From Brenneria bubanii (GTDB lineage: Bacteria > Pseudomonadota > Gammaproteobacteria > Enterobacterales > Enterobacteriaceae): 64,000 nt of DNA. This document shows positions 1-9,680 of this stretch, piece by piece. The stretch is from assembly GCF_022378355.1 (NCBI RefSeq), contig NZ_JAKMAJ010000017.1:62001-126000 (forward strand), given 5' to 3'. The notes beneath the pieces were generated by a model. It did no database searches. It was not told where the DNA came from and worked only from the letters and a program-made list of their open reading frames with translations. The translations under genes and the position numbers were made by a program. Position 1 is the stretch's first letter, and each line of letters starts with the position of its first letter.

Positions 1-354
1 GCTGACTGGCTGTTGGTGGAGGGCGCCGGCGGTTGGCTGACGCCGTTGTCCGAACAAGACACTTTCGCTGACTGGGTGGCGCAAGAACAGCTGCCCGTTA
101 TTCTGGTGGTCGGCATTAAGCTCGGCTGCATTAACCATGCGTTGCTGACCGCCAATGCCATCAGACAGTCGGGACTGATGCTCAGCGGTTGGATCGCCAA
201 CGATATTATGCCGCCGGGGAGACGGCATCAGGAGTATCTGAGCAGCCTGCAGCAGCGTCTGCCGGCGCCAATGCTGGGGGAAATTCCCCATCTGCCCGAT
301 CCGCTGACGCGGAATTTAGGCCAGTATATCGATCTGACGCGGCTGGTGGCGTAA
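1..354 (+). CDS. bioD: Dethiobiotin synthetase, 3' part
   Basis: This is the C-terminal half (117 codons) of dethiobiotin synthetase, which uses ATP and CO2 to close the ureido ring of dethiobiotin in biotin synthesis. The frame is open from base 1, so the true start lies outside the window. The motif VEGAGGW near the left edge is the family's conserved glycine loop next to the ATP site, and the remainder has the expected length for the C-terminal half of a protein of about 225 residues. In E. coli bioD is the last gene of bioBFCD and is followed by uvrB, the same order as here. Confidence 0.93.
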   Translation, partial: ADWLLVEGAGGWLTPLSEQDTFADWVAQEQLPVILVVGIKLGCINHALLTANAIRQSGLMLSGWIANDIMPPGRRHQEYLSSLQQRLPAPMLGEIPHLPDPLTRNLGQYIDLTRLVA

Positions 355-658
355 CGAAACGCCGCGATATCCCCATGGACGAAAAAGGAGAGGGCGATAA
401 TGGCATATATTGATTGTCATCTCCTATTGATAATTAGCTTCGTATTTATTACATTTCGGGAGAAAAAATTAGCCTAAAAAACCTATTTAGCCCTTGACAG
501 CACTGACTTCTCGCTAATTTCACCCTTCCCGCCTTTATCATTTTCAGCCGCATATTTATCAGATAAATTGCAGAAAAAAAATGAAGAAAATACCTATACG
601 TGTTGCCGTTAGATGACGGTAGTATTTCGGCAGCGCAGAGCGGATGCGGGGTTGTGGG

Positions 659-685
659 AGTTATCCACTATTTCTGTGGATAACT
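659..685. repeat. Perfect inverted repeat carrying two DnaA-box-like sequences
   Basis: Two perfect 10-base arms (agttatccac and gtggataact) flank a 7-base spacer. Read outward, the left arm contains TTATCCACT (one mismatch from the DnaA box TTATNCACA) and the right arm contains TGTGGATAA, which is a perfect DnaA box on the minus strand. The repeat sits in the 800-base spacer between bioD and uvrB, about 340 bases upstream of the SOS promoter. It could bind DnaA or simply form a hairpin; no T-tract follows it. Apart from this repeat and the SOS promoter, I see no supported gene in the spacer. Confidence 0.5.
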
Positions 686-1019
686 GTGTGCATTAGAGAT
701 AGAAAAACCTAGCCAGGCTAGAGCTGACGCGGCTCGCCGCCAGGTTGGCGTTATTCTCTGCTTTTTGCTTAACTCTTTCCAAATCATCGTGTTATTTAAA
801 AGCAAGCCCCCGCAACGCCGATGCGGCGTCATTGGATAAATTAACGACAAAAAATACACAGATATAGTTAGCGAAATAATTTATCTGGGGATAAATAATG
901 ACGGACATTAACGATGATTAAAAAATCGTCGAGCGCGATGTCAAACCCAGCCTGGCTGGCGGCTGACCATAAAAAGAGAACCCGAGGAGGATGAATCACC
1001 CCTTTAGATGATAATTCTC

Positions 1020-1047
1020 TTGATGCTGTTTTTATACCCAGTATCAT
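1020..1047 (+). promoter_or_regulatory. LexA operator inside the uvrB promoter
   Basis: The 20 bases at 1024-1043 fit the LexA box CTG-N10-CAG, with CTG at 1026-1028 and CAG at 1039-1041 around an A+T-rich centre. A -35-like TTGATG (1020-1025) and a -10-like TATCAT (1042-1047) are separated by 16 bases, so bound LexA would cover the promoter. E. coli uvrB is a classic SOS gene repressed by LexA, which supports the call. The start codon of uvrB lies about 110 bases downstream. Confidence 0.85.
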
Positions 1048-1158
1048 GGAGGTGGCAAAGTCGGTGATTGATTCCCATAATACCTTGTGTGTCAATGTTT
1101 GCCGTCCGGTTCCATTCATTTGCCATCCGGCAGCCATCCAAGAGAAACGTATTCAACT

Positions 1159-3168
1159 ATGAGTAAAGTATTCAAACTGAATTCCGAATTTAAACCAGCG
1201 GGCGATCAGCCGGAAGCCATTCGTCGTTTAAAGGAAGGGTTAGAGGATGGGTTGGCGCATCAGACGCTGCTGGGGGTAACCGGCTCCGGGAAAACATTCA
1301 CCATTGCTAATGTGATCGCCGATCTTAATCGGCCAACGATGGTGCTGGCGCCCAACAAGACGCTGGCCGCCCAGCTTTATGGCGAAATGAAGGCGTTCTT
1401 CCCCGATAACGCGGTGGAATATTTTGTCTCCTACTACGACTACTATCAACCGGAAGCCTATGTGCCGAGCTCCGATACCTTTATCGAAAAGGACGCGTCG
1501 GTTAACGAACATATCGAACAGATGCGGCTTTCGGCGACAAAGGCGATGCTGGAGCGGCGCGACGTGGTGGTGGTCGCCTCGGTTTCCGCCATTTACGGTC
1601 TGGGCGATCCCGATCTGTATCTGAAGATGATGCTGCACCTGACGCAAGGGATGATTATCGATCAACGCGCGATTTTACGCCGGCTGTCTGAGCTGCAATA
1701 TACCCGTAACGATCAGGCTTTTCAGCGCGGGACCTTTCGTGTTCGCGGTGAAGTGATTGATATTTTTCCGGCCGAATCGGACGATGTGGCGTTGCGCGTC
1801 GAACTGTTTGATGAAGAGGTTGAACGCCTGTCGCTGTTTGATCCTTTAACCGGGCAGGTTATGCAGACCTTGCCGCGTTATACCATCTACCCTAAAACGC
1901 ACTACGTCACGCCGCGCGAGCGTATTCTACAGGCGATGGAAGATATCAAGGTGGAACTGGCCGATCGCCGCAAGGTGCTGCTGGCGAACAACAAGCTGGT
2001 GGAGGAACAGCGTATCAGCCAGCGAACGCAGTTTGACCTGGAAATGATGAACGAGCTGGGTTATTGCTCGGGCATCGAAAACTACTCTCGCTATCTGTCC
2101 GGACGCGGTCCCGGCGAGCCGCCTCCGACGCTGTTTGACTACCTGCCGGCCGACGGATTGTTGGTGGTTGATGAATCCCACGTCACCATTCCGCAGATTG
2201 GCGGCATGTACCGAGGCGACCGGGCGCGCAAGGAGACGCTGGTTGAGTATGGTTTTCGCCTGCCGTCGGCGCTGGATAACCGGCCGATGAAGTTTGAAGA
2301 GTTTGAAGCGCTGGCGCCGCAGACCATCTACGTGTCGGCGACGCCGGGCAAATATGAGCTGGAAAAGTCCGGCGGCGATGTGATCGATCAGGTGGTTCGC
2401 CCCACCGGGCTGCTGGATCCGGTGTTGGAAGTCCGGCCGGTGGCCACCCAGGTGGACGATCTGTTGTCGGAAATCCGCCTGCGCGCCGCGGTGAACGAGC
2501 GGGTGCTGGTCACGACGTTGACCAAACGTATGGCGGAGGATTTGACGGAATATCTGGAAGAGCACGGCGAACGGGTGCGTTACCTGCATTCCGATATCGA
2601 TACCGTGGAGCGCGTCGAAATTATCCGCGATCTGCGGCTGGGCGAGTTTGATGTCCTGGTGGGCATCAACCTGCTGCGAGAAGGTCTGGATATGCCGGAA
2701 GTGTCGCTGGTGGCGATTCTGGATGCCGATAAAGAAGGCTTCCTGCGTTCCGAACGTTCGCTGATTCAGACCATCGGGCGCGCGGCGCGTAACCTGAACG
2801 GTAAAGCCATTCTGTATGGCGATAGAATTACGCCCTCAATGGAGCGGGCGATCAGCGAAACGGAACGGCGTCGAGAGAAACAGCAGGCTTACAACCAGGA
2901 ACATGGCATTGTACCGCAAGGGTTGAACAAGAAAATCGCCGATATTCTGCAACTGGGTCAGCCGACGCACAAAGGCAAAGGCCGCAGTAAAAAAGCCGCC
3001 GAGCCGGCCGCCGGTTATCAACTGCTGTCGCCGAAAGCGCTGGAACAAAAAATTCGCGAGCTGGAAAGTAAAATGATGACGCATGCGCAAAACCTGGAGT
3101 TTGAAGAGGCCGCTGAGCTGCGCGACCAGGTTCAGGCTCTGCGCGTGCAGTTTATCGCCGCGTCCTGA
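1159..3168 (+). CDS. uvrB: Excinuclease ABC subunit B
   Basis: UvrB is the damage-verifying helicase-like subunit of nucleotide excision repair. It is loaded by UvrA and then recruits UvrC for incision. The product has 669 residues (E. coli 673). It shows the Walker A motif GSGKT near residue 45, the tyrosine-rich beta-hairpin ([11 protein letters not shown]) that inserts between DNA strands, the DESH Walker B-type box, helicase motif VI (QTIGRAARN) and a C-terminal UVR coiled-coil domain ([13 protein letters not shown]) that contacts UvrC. I chose the ATG that gives MSKVFKL, matching the family N terminus; the open frame extends 24 codons upstream. A LexA box precedes it, so DNA damage should induce it. 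Confidence 0.98.
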   Translation: MSKVFKLNSEFKPAGDQPEAIRRLKEGLEDGLAHQTLLGVTGSGKTFTIANVIADLNRPTMVLAPNKTLAAQLYGEMKAFFPDNAVEYFVSYYDYYQPEAYVPSSDTFIEKDASVNEHIEQMRLSATKAMLERRDVVVVASVSAIYGLGDPDLYLKMMLHLTQGMIIDQRAILRRLSELQYTRNDQAFQRGTFRVRGEVIDIFPAESDDVALRVELFDEEVERLSLFDPLTGQVMQTLPRYTIYPKTHYVTPRERILQAMEDIKVELADRRKVLLANNKLVEEQRISQRTQFDLEMMNELGYCSGIENYSRYLSGRGPGEPPPTLFDYLPADGLLVVDESHVTIPQIGGMYRGDRARKETLVEYGFRLPSALDNRPMKFEEFEALAPQTIYVSATPGKYELEKSGGDVIDQVVRPTGLLDPVLEVRPVATQVDDLLSEIRLRAAVNERVLVTTLTKRMAEDLTEYLEEHGERVRYLHSDIDTVERVEIIRDLRLGEFDVLVGINLLREGLDMPEVSLVAILDADKEGFLRSERSLIQTIGRAARNLNGKAILYGDRITPSMERAISETERRREKQQAYNQEHGIVPQGLNKKIADILQLGQPTHKGKGRSKKAAEPAAGYQLLSPKALEQKIRELESKMMTHAQNLEFEEAAELRDQVQALRVQFIAAS

Positions 3169-3238
3169 CGATTTCATGGCGGCGGATTGACGAGCCGGAA
3201 GTCCGCCGCGCAATCTCATCCACCGCCTTATCCCTTAT

Positions 3239-3263
3239 CCCTCATCCGTTAATGGATGAGGGC
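3239..3263 (+). terminator. Hairpin after uvrB, possible terminator
   Basis: Perfect 9-base arms CCCTCATCC and GGATGAGGG enclose the 6-base loop gttaat, about 70 bases after the uvrB stop. The tail (catttccg) is only weakly T-rich, so termination may be partial. A second, looser inverted repeat (8-base arms, 3179-3209) lies just before it. Confidence 0.5.
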
Positions 3264-3880
3264 ATTTCCGTTCGCAGATAGAAACCCTTTGGTTAGATGT
3301 CGGGCTGTTATATGCCAGGCATGCTTAATTATTGCGCGCGAAAAAAGACATTATCCCGCTGTTTTTATATTTATGCTTAATCTGTTATACGAATAATCCG
3401 AGCTGCATTATTGTTTCATCCCAATAAAGGACATAGTTGGTGAAATAAACCTAATGATTAGCATCGCGCTTGCTCACCCCCTATTATATGTTGCGTCGTA
3501 CCAAGCATTATTCACAAGGCGAAATCCGCGTTAGCCCATGCCGCCAGCCCAGTACTTTGAGGAGATGGCGCGGTGCCGCAATAGGCATCCGTCTGATGCG
3601 CGTCACCGTTTAAACGACAGCCGTCGTCCTGTTCTTTGGATTATTCCGACAACGATGTTGTTAATTTATCGCCATAAGTTGATAAATATAAATTGCATAT
3701 TAATTCTGTGACCAAATTAACAATCGGCGGCAAGAGTGAGGTAAATTCAAATAATAATTGAAAAAAATCATTAATAGCGACGTTTATTCCTCTCCGTGAA
3801 TATTATCAGCGTATAAATAGTTGGCATATATCGAGATTTTTAGCCTCGATCGGATTCTATATTAGCGAGAGGAAAATACG
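3264..3880. other. Intergenic stretch without a recognised gene
   Basis: About 620 bases separate the uvrB terminator hairpin from the Tat-exported dehydrogenase. The second half is strongly A+T-rich, as expected for a promoter region. No open frame with a ribosome binding site and no recognised RNA was seen. It is probably the regulatory region of the inserted downstream gene. Confidence 0.5.
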
Positions 3881-5410
3881 ATGACGTTTGAGAAAAAGAT
3901 AACCCGACGTGAGGCCATCGCCGGGGGGATAGCCACCGCCGGGGTAGGCGCGCTTTCGCTGATGGGCGCGGCCGGCGTCGCGCAGGCGGCGCAGCCCGGC
4001 AATGCGGCAGCGTCGTCAGGCGACGAACCGATGTTCGATACCGTCATTCTCGGCGCCGGTTGTGCCGGCATGGTCTGCGCCATTCATGCCGCTGAGCTGG
4101 GTTTAAAACCGCTGGTGATTGAAAAAATGTCACGGCCGGCGGGCAACACCATGTACGCTGGCGGGCATTTTCTGGGATTGAAAACACGCTTTCAACAGGC
4201 GCAAGGCGTCAATGCCGAGGACAGCGAGCAGCTTTTCTATGATGACATGATCAAGATGTCGCAGGGAAAAGGCGACCCGGTATTGACGCGCTATTTTGTC
4301 CGGCATTGCGACGCTGCGCTGGAATGGCTGACGGATGTCGTCGGTATCAAATGGGCGAAAATTGAAACCGAGGCCTATCCGGCGAGAGGCCGTAGCCACG
4401 TGGTGGACGGCCCTTCCAAACCCGGCGGCTCGCAGTTGGTGATACAGCTCTTTGATCAGCTCAAGGCCCGACATATACCGGTTTTAACCGGCACCAAGGC
4501 GCTTGAGCTGCTGACGGATGATAAATTTGCCGTCACGGGCGTCAAGGTGGTCGATAATGACGGAATAAAAAATATCAGGGCGAAATACGGCGTGGTGCTT
4601 GCGACCGGCGGCTTCCATGCCTCAGAAGATCTGGTTACCGCCTATATGGGGGGCTGGGCGGCGCAAATGCCGATTCGTGGTTCAAGAATCATCACCGGCG
4701 AAAACCTGAATCTCACGCGGCCGCTGTACGCCAAAATGGTCAATATCGATCAGTTCCATGCCGGCCCGATCTTCGGCAGCGCGAACCCCTCCATTCTGGT
4801 GAACTATGGTCCTTTGGTGACCAGGGAAGGAACGCGCTATATCGATGAAGTGAACACCTACGTTCGCGTTGCCAAAGAAACCGCCAGACTGATCAAAGAA
4901 AACCTGGCTTTCATTATTGTCGATGAGGCGTCCAGAGAATCCTCGGCGATGGTGAAGGAACGCTTCGCCCGCTATGAGAGAAATAAAGCGCCGGTGTATC
5001 AGGCCGACACCATCGAAGGGCTGGCCAAGGCCGCCGGTATTCATCCTCAGACGCTGGTGGCCACCATCGACGCCTATAATGACGCCATCAGTAATCAGCG
5101 TACCGGCGAGCTTAATCCCCCGCTGACGCTGGAACATCCGCGGCTTATCGCCAAAGCGCCGTTTTATGCGTTTCCGTTCCAGGGCGGGATGACCGCGACC
5201 TTTGGCGGACCGCTGGTGAATGTCAGAACCGAAGTGCTGAATGGCGAAAGGAAAGCGATTCGCGGACTATACGCCATCGGCAACTCGATCGGCGGACTGT
5301 TTTACGATGACTATATCGTGGGCGCCCAGCTTACCGCTGCGACGTTATATGGTATTACCTGCGCCGATGAAATAAACAAAAAACGACAATCCGGCGTTAA
5401 AACGGCATAA
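3881..5410 (+). CDS. Tat-exported FAD-dependent dehydrogenase (FAD_binding_2 family)
   Basis: The 509-residue product starts with a twin-arginine signal (ITRREAIAGG, then a hydrophobic run ending near AQAAQP), so it should be exported folded with its flavin. A Rossmann FAD motif follows (ILGAGCAGM, about residue 56), and the C-terminal FAD contact is GLYAIGNSIGG. It belongs to the flavoprotein family containing fumarate reductases, ketosteroid dehydrogenases and tricarballylate dehydrogenase. The fumarate-reductase His-His pair and the arginine of the GANRLGG box are replaced here (TATFGG, and YDDYIVGAQ), so fumarate reduction is unlikely; the C terminus recalls TcuA-type dehydrogenases. There is no haem or FMN domain, so the electron acceptor is unknown. 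The start has a good ribosome site (gagagg). The gene lies between uvrB and ybhK, which are neighbours in E. coli, and so is probably an insertion. Confidence 0.8.
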   Translation: MTFEKKITRREAIAGGIATAGVGALSLMGAAGVAQAAQPGNAAASSGDEPMFDTVILGAGCAGMVCAIHAAELGLKPLVIEKMSRPAGNTMYAGGHFLGLKTRFQQAQGVNAEDSEQLFYDDMIKMSQGKGDPVLTRYFVRHCDAALEWLTDVVGIKWAKIETEAYPARGRSHVVDGPSKPGGSQLVIQLFDQLKARHIPVLTGTKALELLTDDKFAVTGVKVVDNDGIKNIRAKYGVVLATGGFHASEDLVTAYMGGWAAQMPIRGSRIITGENLNLTRPLYAKMVNIDQFHAGPIFGSANPSILVNYGPLVTREGTRYIDEVNTYVRVAKETARLIKENLAFIIVDEASRESSAMVKERFARYERNKAPVYQADTIEGLAKAAGIHPQTLVATIDAYNDAISNQRTGELNPPLTLEHPRLIAKAPFYAFPFQGGMTATFGGPLVNVRTEVLNGERKAIRGLYAIGNSIGGLFYDDYIVGAQLTAATLYGITCADEINKKRQSGVKTA

Positions 5411-5547
5411 GGTCTCGCTCCCGCTGTCAACCGGGCGGGATGGCATGACGGGGCGGCAAAAGATGGTTCAGTCGGTCTCGCCGCCCTTGTTCGTGATGGG
5501 TCTATTCTGATAAAAGAAATGAATTAAATTTATTGCGGGGCATTCAC

Positions 5548-5991
5548 ATGGATATGTCTATACCTGGTTTGCAGGTGCTGTCCGTCGCCGGTTTCGGCCC
5601 TGTCGTCCCATGCCTTGCCGACAGCCATAAGCTCTATATCGAGACGCTGCGTCTGCCGTTGAAGCCGATGGCAGGAAATAGTGACTACCTGCTCACCGAC
5701 AACATTGACGGGGTGAAGCATTTCGCGCTGTGGCCGTTAACGCAGGCCAGCGAATCCTGTTTCGGCCAGCCGCAGTGGCCGTCCGATCTTCCCGTCCCCC
5801 AGAGCTGGCTGGAATTTGACGTCGCGGATATGGACACCGCGACTCAGGCGCTCAAAAAGCACGGCTGCCGGTTATTGGTGGATAATCGGCTGGAGCCTTG
5901 GGGCCAGCGGGTTACACATTTTCTCAGCCCGGAAGGGATGCTGGTCGGCGTAACCTATACCCCCTGGCTGCGTACCGACGAGGTTGGCTGA
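5548..5991 (+). CDS. VOC (glyoxalase/bleomycin-resistance fold) protein
   Basis: A 147-residue protein with a single VOC-like module: a beta-alpha-beta-beta-beta N-terminal half followed by a second half ending in HFLSPEGMLVGVTYTPW, the typical final strands with a metal-ligand-type glutamate. VOC proteins are metal-dependent isomerases or dioxygenases, or binding proteins that sequester small molecules; no substrate can be assigned here. The ATG at 5548 has a purine-rich site (gcgggg) upstream, and an in-frame TTG at 5533 is less likely. It lies 137 bases after the Tat dehydrogenase on the same strand and may be co-transcribed with it. Confidence 0.72.
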   Translation: MDMSIPGLQVLSVAGFGPVVPCLADSHKLYIETLRLPLKPMAGNSDYLLTDNIDGVKHFALWPLTQASESCFGQPQWPSDLPVPQSWLEFDVADMDTATQALKKHGCRLLVDNRLEPWGQRVTHFLSPEGMLVGVTYTPWLRTDEVG

Positions 5992-6055
5992 TACCGGCCG
6001 GCCTGAATCCGGATGTGCTCCTCCGGGCGTGCTACGGCGTCAGGAGCAGCGCCGC

Positions 6056-7000
6056 TCAGCGCATGCCGGCGGCATTGTCATGACCATTATGGCGGTGCGT
6101 TAATGCGCAGAGGCTGTTTTCAATCGCGTCGTAGAGTAATGTCCTGTCGTGGCGATAGGCGATATCCGCCGCTTCCAACGGTTGCTGGATCAACACGCAG
6201 CCTTCGGGCGCGACCGCCGCGCCGGGCGGCAGAATCACCACATCGATACGTCTTTCGCCCAGGTGCTTCTCCATCATCGCCAGCTTTTGCGCCAGCGTCA
6301 TGTTGGCCGCGCTCGGGCTAAGTTCGCGTCCCAGATTATCAATGTAGATGATTGGCGCAGCGGTGTCGCACAGGGCTCGGCTGAGATCGTCGAGCAGCAG
6401 CGGCGGCATCAGGCTGGTCAGAAAACTGCCGGGGCCGATCAGAATCAGGTCCGCGCTGGAGATGGCTTCCAATGCTTCTTGCGTGGCGCTTACGGCGGGA
6501 AACAGCATCAAGTCCTGCGGCAAACCGGGAAGCTGGTCGACTTCGACTTCGCCATATACCGGCTTGCCCAAATCGTCAATCGCCATTAAATCAACCGGCT
6601 GCTCGGACATCGGAATTAAAAAGGCTTCCACTTTCAGCAGATCGCGCAGCAGGTTAATCGCCTCCAGCGGGCGAACGCTGAGATTATCGAGCGCTTTCAG
6701 CATCAGGTTGCCCAGATTGTGTCCCGCCAGCTCGCCGCTGCCGCTAAAGCGATATTCAAACATGGCGGAGGCGGCGCTCGGGGTGGTAATCATCTGATTC
6801 AGACAGTTACGGGTATCGCCCCAGGCAATGCCGCCTTCAGCGCGGCGAATTCTTCCGGTCGAACCGCCGTTGTCGGTAGTGGTGACAATACCGGTCAGAC
6901 GGGGGCCAAGCGCGGACAGCGAAGACATTACCCGACCTAAGCCGTGTCCGCCCCCGAGGGCGACAACCCGATCAAGATCGGCCAACGTGCGTGTGAACAT
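6056..7000 (-). CDS. ybhK: YvcK/YbhK family gluconeogenesis factor
   Basis: The 314-residue protein matches E. coli YbhK (302 residues) along its length. It shows the N-terminal GGGHGLGRV loop that binds a nucleotide-sugar or phosphate, the [10 protein letters not shown] box and the central GHNLGNLML motif. YvcK proteins bind UDP-sugars and are needed for normal growth and cell shape on gluconeogenic carbon sources in Bacillus; the exact role in enterics is unsettled. It is related to the CofD 2-phospho-L-lactate transferase fold. It is transcribed divergently from moaA, as in E. coli. Confidence 0.92.
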   Translation of the reverse strand: MFTRTLADLDRVVALGGGHGLGRVMSSLSALGPRLTGIVTTTDNGGSTGRIRRAEGGIAWGDTRNCLNQMITTPSAASAMFEYRFSGSGELAGHNLGNLMLKALDNLSVRPLEAINLLRDLLKVEAFLIPMSEQPVDLMAIDDLGKPVYGEVEVDQLPGLPQDLMLFPAVSATQEALEAISSADLILIGPGSFLTSLMPPLLLDDLSRALCDTAAPIIYIDNLGRELSPSAANMTLAQKLAMMEKHLGERRIDVVILPPGAAVAPEGCVLIQQPLEAADIAYRHDRTLLYDAIENSLCALTHRHNGHDNAAGMR

Positions 7001-7151
7001 AATAACCCTTATAACTGAACTGAGAAGACGACAGCCGCCGGTAAGGTAGCTGATTTCGATAGAAAAGGCGAAACATCATCACGCCGATGTGACCTGCGGC
7101 AATTTCTCTCCATTATTTTTCCGTATGCTATACGACAGTAGTAAATAAAAA

Positions 7152-7175
7152 CGTTATATATCAAAGTATATACCG
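7152..7175. promoter_or_regulatory. Probable ModE operator upstream of moaA
   Basis: Two 9-base half-sites, cgttatata and tatataccg, form an 8-of-9 inverted repeat around the 6-base spacer tcaaag. This is the architecture of molybdate-ModE operators, and in E. coli ModE activates moaA from a similar upstream site. It lies about 250 bases before the moaA start and upstream of the riboswitch, a sensible position for an activator of the moa promoter. Confidence 0.72.
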
Positions 7176-7261
7176 TATTTTTAAGTGACTATGTGTCATG
7201 TTTAAGGCTAGACTTATAGCCGAAACTTATGATTTGCGTCGGTATGATTTGGCGATCATCG

Positions 7262-7381
7262 TCAAATAAACGACATGGATCAAACTCCTAGCCTTGGCGC
7301 CTAAGTGATGCGTGGATAACGCATGATAAGGCGCTCTGGCCGTGACCGTTAGCGTCGCCAGGGTGCGAGGTAGAAATGCCT
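7262..7381 (+). ncRNA. Moco riboswitch (molybdenum cofactor RNA motif)
   Basis: The moaA leader carries the conserved blocks of the Moco RNA motif: ACTCCTAGCC near the 5' side, a GCGCC...GGCGC-type helix (gcgcc at 7301, ggcgc at 7331), the segment CTCTGGCCGT, and the diagnostic 3' block GAGGTAGAAATGCC that ends just before the moaA ribosome site. In E. coli this RNA represses moaABCDE when molybdenum cofactor is abundant. The exact ends are estimates from the recognised motifs, not from a covariance-model search. Confidence 0.88.
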
Positions 7382-7408
7382 GCATCTCCCGTATTTGGAA
7401 AGGTGTTT

Positions 7409-8398
7409 ATGGTGAGTCAACTGACCGATGCGTTTGCGCGCAAGTTTTACTATTTGCGCCTGTCGATAACGGATGTCTGTAACTTTCGCTGTACCTATTG
7501 TCTGCCTGACGGCTATAAGCCGAGCGGCGCCAATACCCACCGTTTTTTGTCTCTCGACGAAATTCGCCGCGTTAGCCGTGCATTTGCGGAATTGGGCACG
7601 GAAAAGGTACGACTCAGCGGCGGCGAGCCCTCGCTGCGTCGTGATTTTGTCGATATCATCGCGGCGGTGCGTGAAAATCCGGCAATTCGTACCCTGGCCG
7701 TTACCACCAATGGCTATCGTCTTGCCCGTGACGTCGCGCAGTGGCGCGAAGCCGGGCTGACCGCGCTGAATGTCAGCCTGGATAGTCTGGATGCGCGTCA
7801 GTTTCATGCCATAACCGGACAGGATAAGTTCCGCCAGGTTATGGACGGCATCGACGCGGCTTTTGCCTGCGGCTTCAGCAAGGTGAAGGTGAATACCGTG
7901 TTGATGCGTGATGTTAACGACACCAGCCTGCATACCTTTCTTCAATGGATCAAAGACCGGCCGATTCAGCTACGTTTTATCGAACTGATGGAAACCGGAG
8001 AAGGGCATAAAATCTTTCAGCAGCATCACATTTCCGGCGAGGTCATTCTCCAGAAATTGTTGCGGCAGGGATGGTGCGAACAGGCGCGCGGGCGTAGCGA
8101 TGGCCCGGCTCGCGTATTCCGCCACCCGGATTACCTGGGAGAGATCGGGCTGATCATGCCTTATGCGAAAGATTTCTGTCTGAGCTGCAACCGTCTGCGG
8201 GTCTCATCCATTGGTCATCTCCACCTCTGCCTGTTCGGTGAGCAGGGGATCCCGCTGCGTGATTTGATGGCTGACGATAGTCAGCTCGACGCGTTGAAAG
8301 CGCGTATCGCCGGCGGATTATCATCCAAGAAGCAGAGCCACTTCCTGCATCAGGGCGATAGCGGCATCACGCAGAATCTGTCGTTTATTGGCGGTTGA
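7409..8398 (+). CDS. moaA: GTP 3',8-cyclase MoaA
   Basis: MoaA is a radical SAM enzyme that converts GTP to 3',8-cyclo-dihydro-GTP, the first step of molybdopterin synthesis. Its 329 residues equal the length of E. coli MoaA. It has the N-terminal radical-SAM cluster motif CNFRCTYC, the SAM-binding GGEPSLR box, the second [4Fe-4S] site near the C terminus (FCLSCNRLR plus a later Cys in LHLCLFG) and the C-terminal GG. The ATG giving MVSQLTDAF matches the family start and has the site aaaggtg. It heads the operon moaABCDE behind a ModE operator and Moco riboswitch. Confidence 0.98.
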   Translation: MVSQLTDAFARKFYYLRLSITDVCNFRCTYCLPDGYKPSGANTHRFLSLDEIRRVSRAFAELGTEKVRLSGGEPSLRRDFVDIIAAVRENPAIRTLAVTTNGYRLARDVAQWREAGLTALNVSLDSLDARQFHAITGQDKFRQVMDGIDAAFACGFSKVKVNTVLMRDVNDTSLHTFLQWIKDRPIQLRFIELMETGEGHKIFQQHHISGEVILQKLLRQGWCEQARGRSDGPARVFRHPDYLGEIGLIMPYAKDFCLSCNRLRVSSIGHLHLCLFGEQGIPLRDLMADDSQLDALKARIAGGLSSKKQSHFLHQGDSGITQNLSFIGG

Positions 8399-8433
8399 AT
8401 TCGGCGGTACAAGGTATTTCTAAGGAGTCAGGT

Positions 8434-8946
8434 ATGAGCAAAGTCAGCAGCGAATTTATTTCCCTCAATATCGCGGTGCTTACCGTGTCGGAAAAGCGGA
8501 CGTCGGCCGACGATACGTCCGGCGATTATCTGCGCGAAGCAGCGCAATCTGCCGGCCATCATATTGTCGCCGGCGCTATCGTCAAAGAGAACCGCTATCA
8601 GATCAGAGCGCAGGTATCGGCCTGGATCGCCAGCGACGATGTGCAGGCGATCCTGATCAATGGCGGAACCGGTTTTACCCCCGGCGACGTGGTGCCCGAA
8701 GCGATTGGCGTATTGTTCGACCGTGAAATTGAAGGTTTTGGCGAACTGTTCCGCATGGTGTCGTATGAAGATATCGGCACGGCGACCATTCAGTCGCGCG
8801 CGATCGCCGGATTAGCCAATCAGACGGTGATTTTCGCCATGCCGGGTTCTACCCGCGCCTGCCGGACGGCCTGGGAACGCATCATTCAGGAACAGCTGGA
8901 TGCGCGCCAGAAACCCTGTAACTTTTATCCTCATCTGAAAAAGTAA
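8434..8946 (+). CDS. moaB: Molybdopterin adenylyltransferase-like protein MoaB
   Basis: A 170-residue member of the MoaB/Mog fold, which binds molybdopterin and is related to the adenylyltransferase Mog. In E. coli MoaB is dispensable for Moco synthesis. The sequence keeps the LTVSEKR start of the fold, the [10 protein letters not shown] loop that forms the molybdopterin-binding site and the AMPGSTRAC motif near the C terminus. It begins at an ATG preceded by taaggag, 35 bases after moaA, and is followed by moaC after 7 bases. Confidence 0.96.
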   Translation: MSKVSSEFISLNIAVLTVSEKRTSADDTSGDYLREAAQSAGHHIVAGAIVKENRYQIRAQVSAWIASDDVQAILINGGTGFTPGDVVPEAIGVLFDREIEGFGELFRMVSYEDIGTATIQSRAIAGLANQTVIFAMPGSTRACRTAWERIIQEQLDARQKPCNFYPHLKK

Positions 8947-8953
8947 GATAACG

Positions 8954-9436
8954 ATGTCACAACTGACGCATATCAATGCAGACGGCGAAGCCATGATGGT
9001 GGATGTCTCCGCTAAGGCGGAGACCGTCCGCGAAGCACGGGCAGAAGCCTTTGTCGAGATGGCCGCGCAAACGCTGGCGATGATTATTGAAGGCAGCCAC
9101 CATAAAGGCGATGTATTCGCCACCGCGCGTATCGCCGGCATTCAGGCGGCGAAACGCACCTGGGAGCTGATTCCGCTTTGTCACCCTTTATTGCTGAGTA
9201 AGGTGGCCGTTGAGCTTGAGGCCCAGCCCGAGCATAACCGGGTGCGGATTGAGTCGGTATGCCGTCTGACCGGTAAGACCGGCGTGGAGATGGAGGCGCT
9301 GACGGCGGCTTCGGTCGCGGCATTGACGATTTACGATATGTGCAAGGCCGTGCAGAAAGATATGGTGATTGGTCCGGTGCGCCTGCTGGCGAAAAGCGGC
9401 GGCAAATCGGGCGATTTCAAGGCGGAAGCCTCATGA
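8954..9436 (+). CDS. moaC: Cyclic pyranopterin monophosphate synthase MoaC
   Basis: MoaC rearranges the MoaA product into cyclic pyranopterin monophosphate (precursor Z). The 160-residue length matches the family. Visible hallmarks are [16 protein letters not shown] at the N terminus, the [10 protein letters not shown] active-site strand, EMEALTAAS and the catalytic-lysine region [10 protein letters not shown]. The stop codon overlaps the start of moaD (ATGA), indicating translational coupling. Confidence 0.98.
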   Translation: MSQLTHINADGEAMMVDVSAKAETVREARAEAFVEMAAQTLAMIIEGSHHKGDVFATARIAGIQAAKRTWELIPLCHPLLLSKVAVELEAQPEHNRVRIESVCRLTGKTGVEMEALTAASVAALTIYDMCKAVQKDMVIGPVRLLAKSGGKSGDFKAEAS

Positions 9437-9678
9437 TTAACGTGCTGTTTTTTGCTCAGGTGCGGGAATTGACCGCGACGGACAGCCTGACGCTCCCGCC
9501 GCAATACGCTACGGTGGACGAATTGCGGCAGGCGTTGTGCCTGCGGGGAACACACTGGGCGCTGGCGTTAGCGTCCGGCAAGTTGCTGGCGGCGGTAAAC
9601 CAGTCGCTGGTGGACATGCAGCACCCGTTGCGGGATGGCGATGAAGTGGCTTTTTTCCCACCGGTAACCGGAGGATGA
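9433..9678 (+). CDS. moaD: Molybdopterin synthase small (sulfur-carrier) subunit MoaD
   Basis: An 81-residue ubiquitin-fold protein ending in the diagnostic Gly-Gly (PPVTGG), which is adenylated by MoeB and converted to a thiocarboxylate that delivers sulfur to precursor Z. The start overlaps the moaC stop by four bases (ATGA), so I used that ATG rather than the upstream extension of the open frame. Its partner MoaE follows directly. Confidence 0.97.
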   Translation: MINVLFFAQVRELTATDSLTLPPQYATVDELRQALCLRGTHWALALASGKLLAAVNQSLVDMQHPLRDGDEVAFFPPVTGG

Positions 9679-9680
9679 TT

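Noticed and set aside
868-1137. 89-codon minus-strand frame in the bioD-uvrB spacer
   Set aside because: It runs through the LexA operator and promoter, and its protein is not recognisable.
1240-2589. Long antisense frames inside uvrB
   Set aside because: Shadows of G+C-biased third positions; the uvrB frame explains the sequence.
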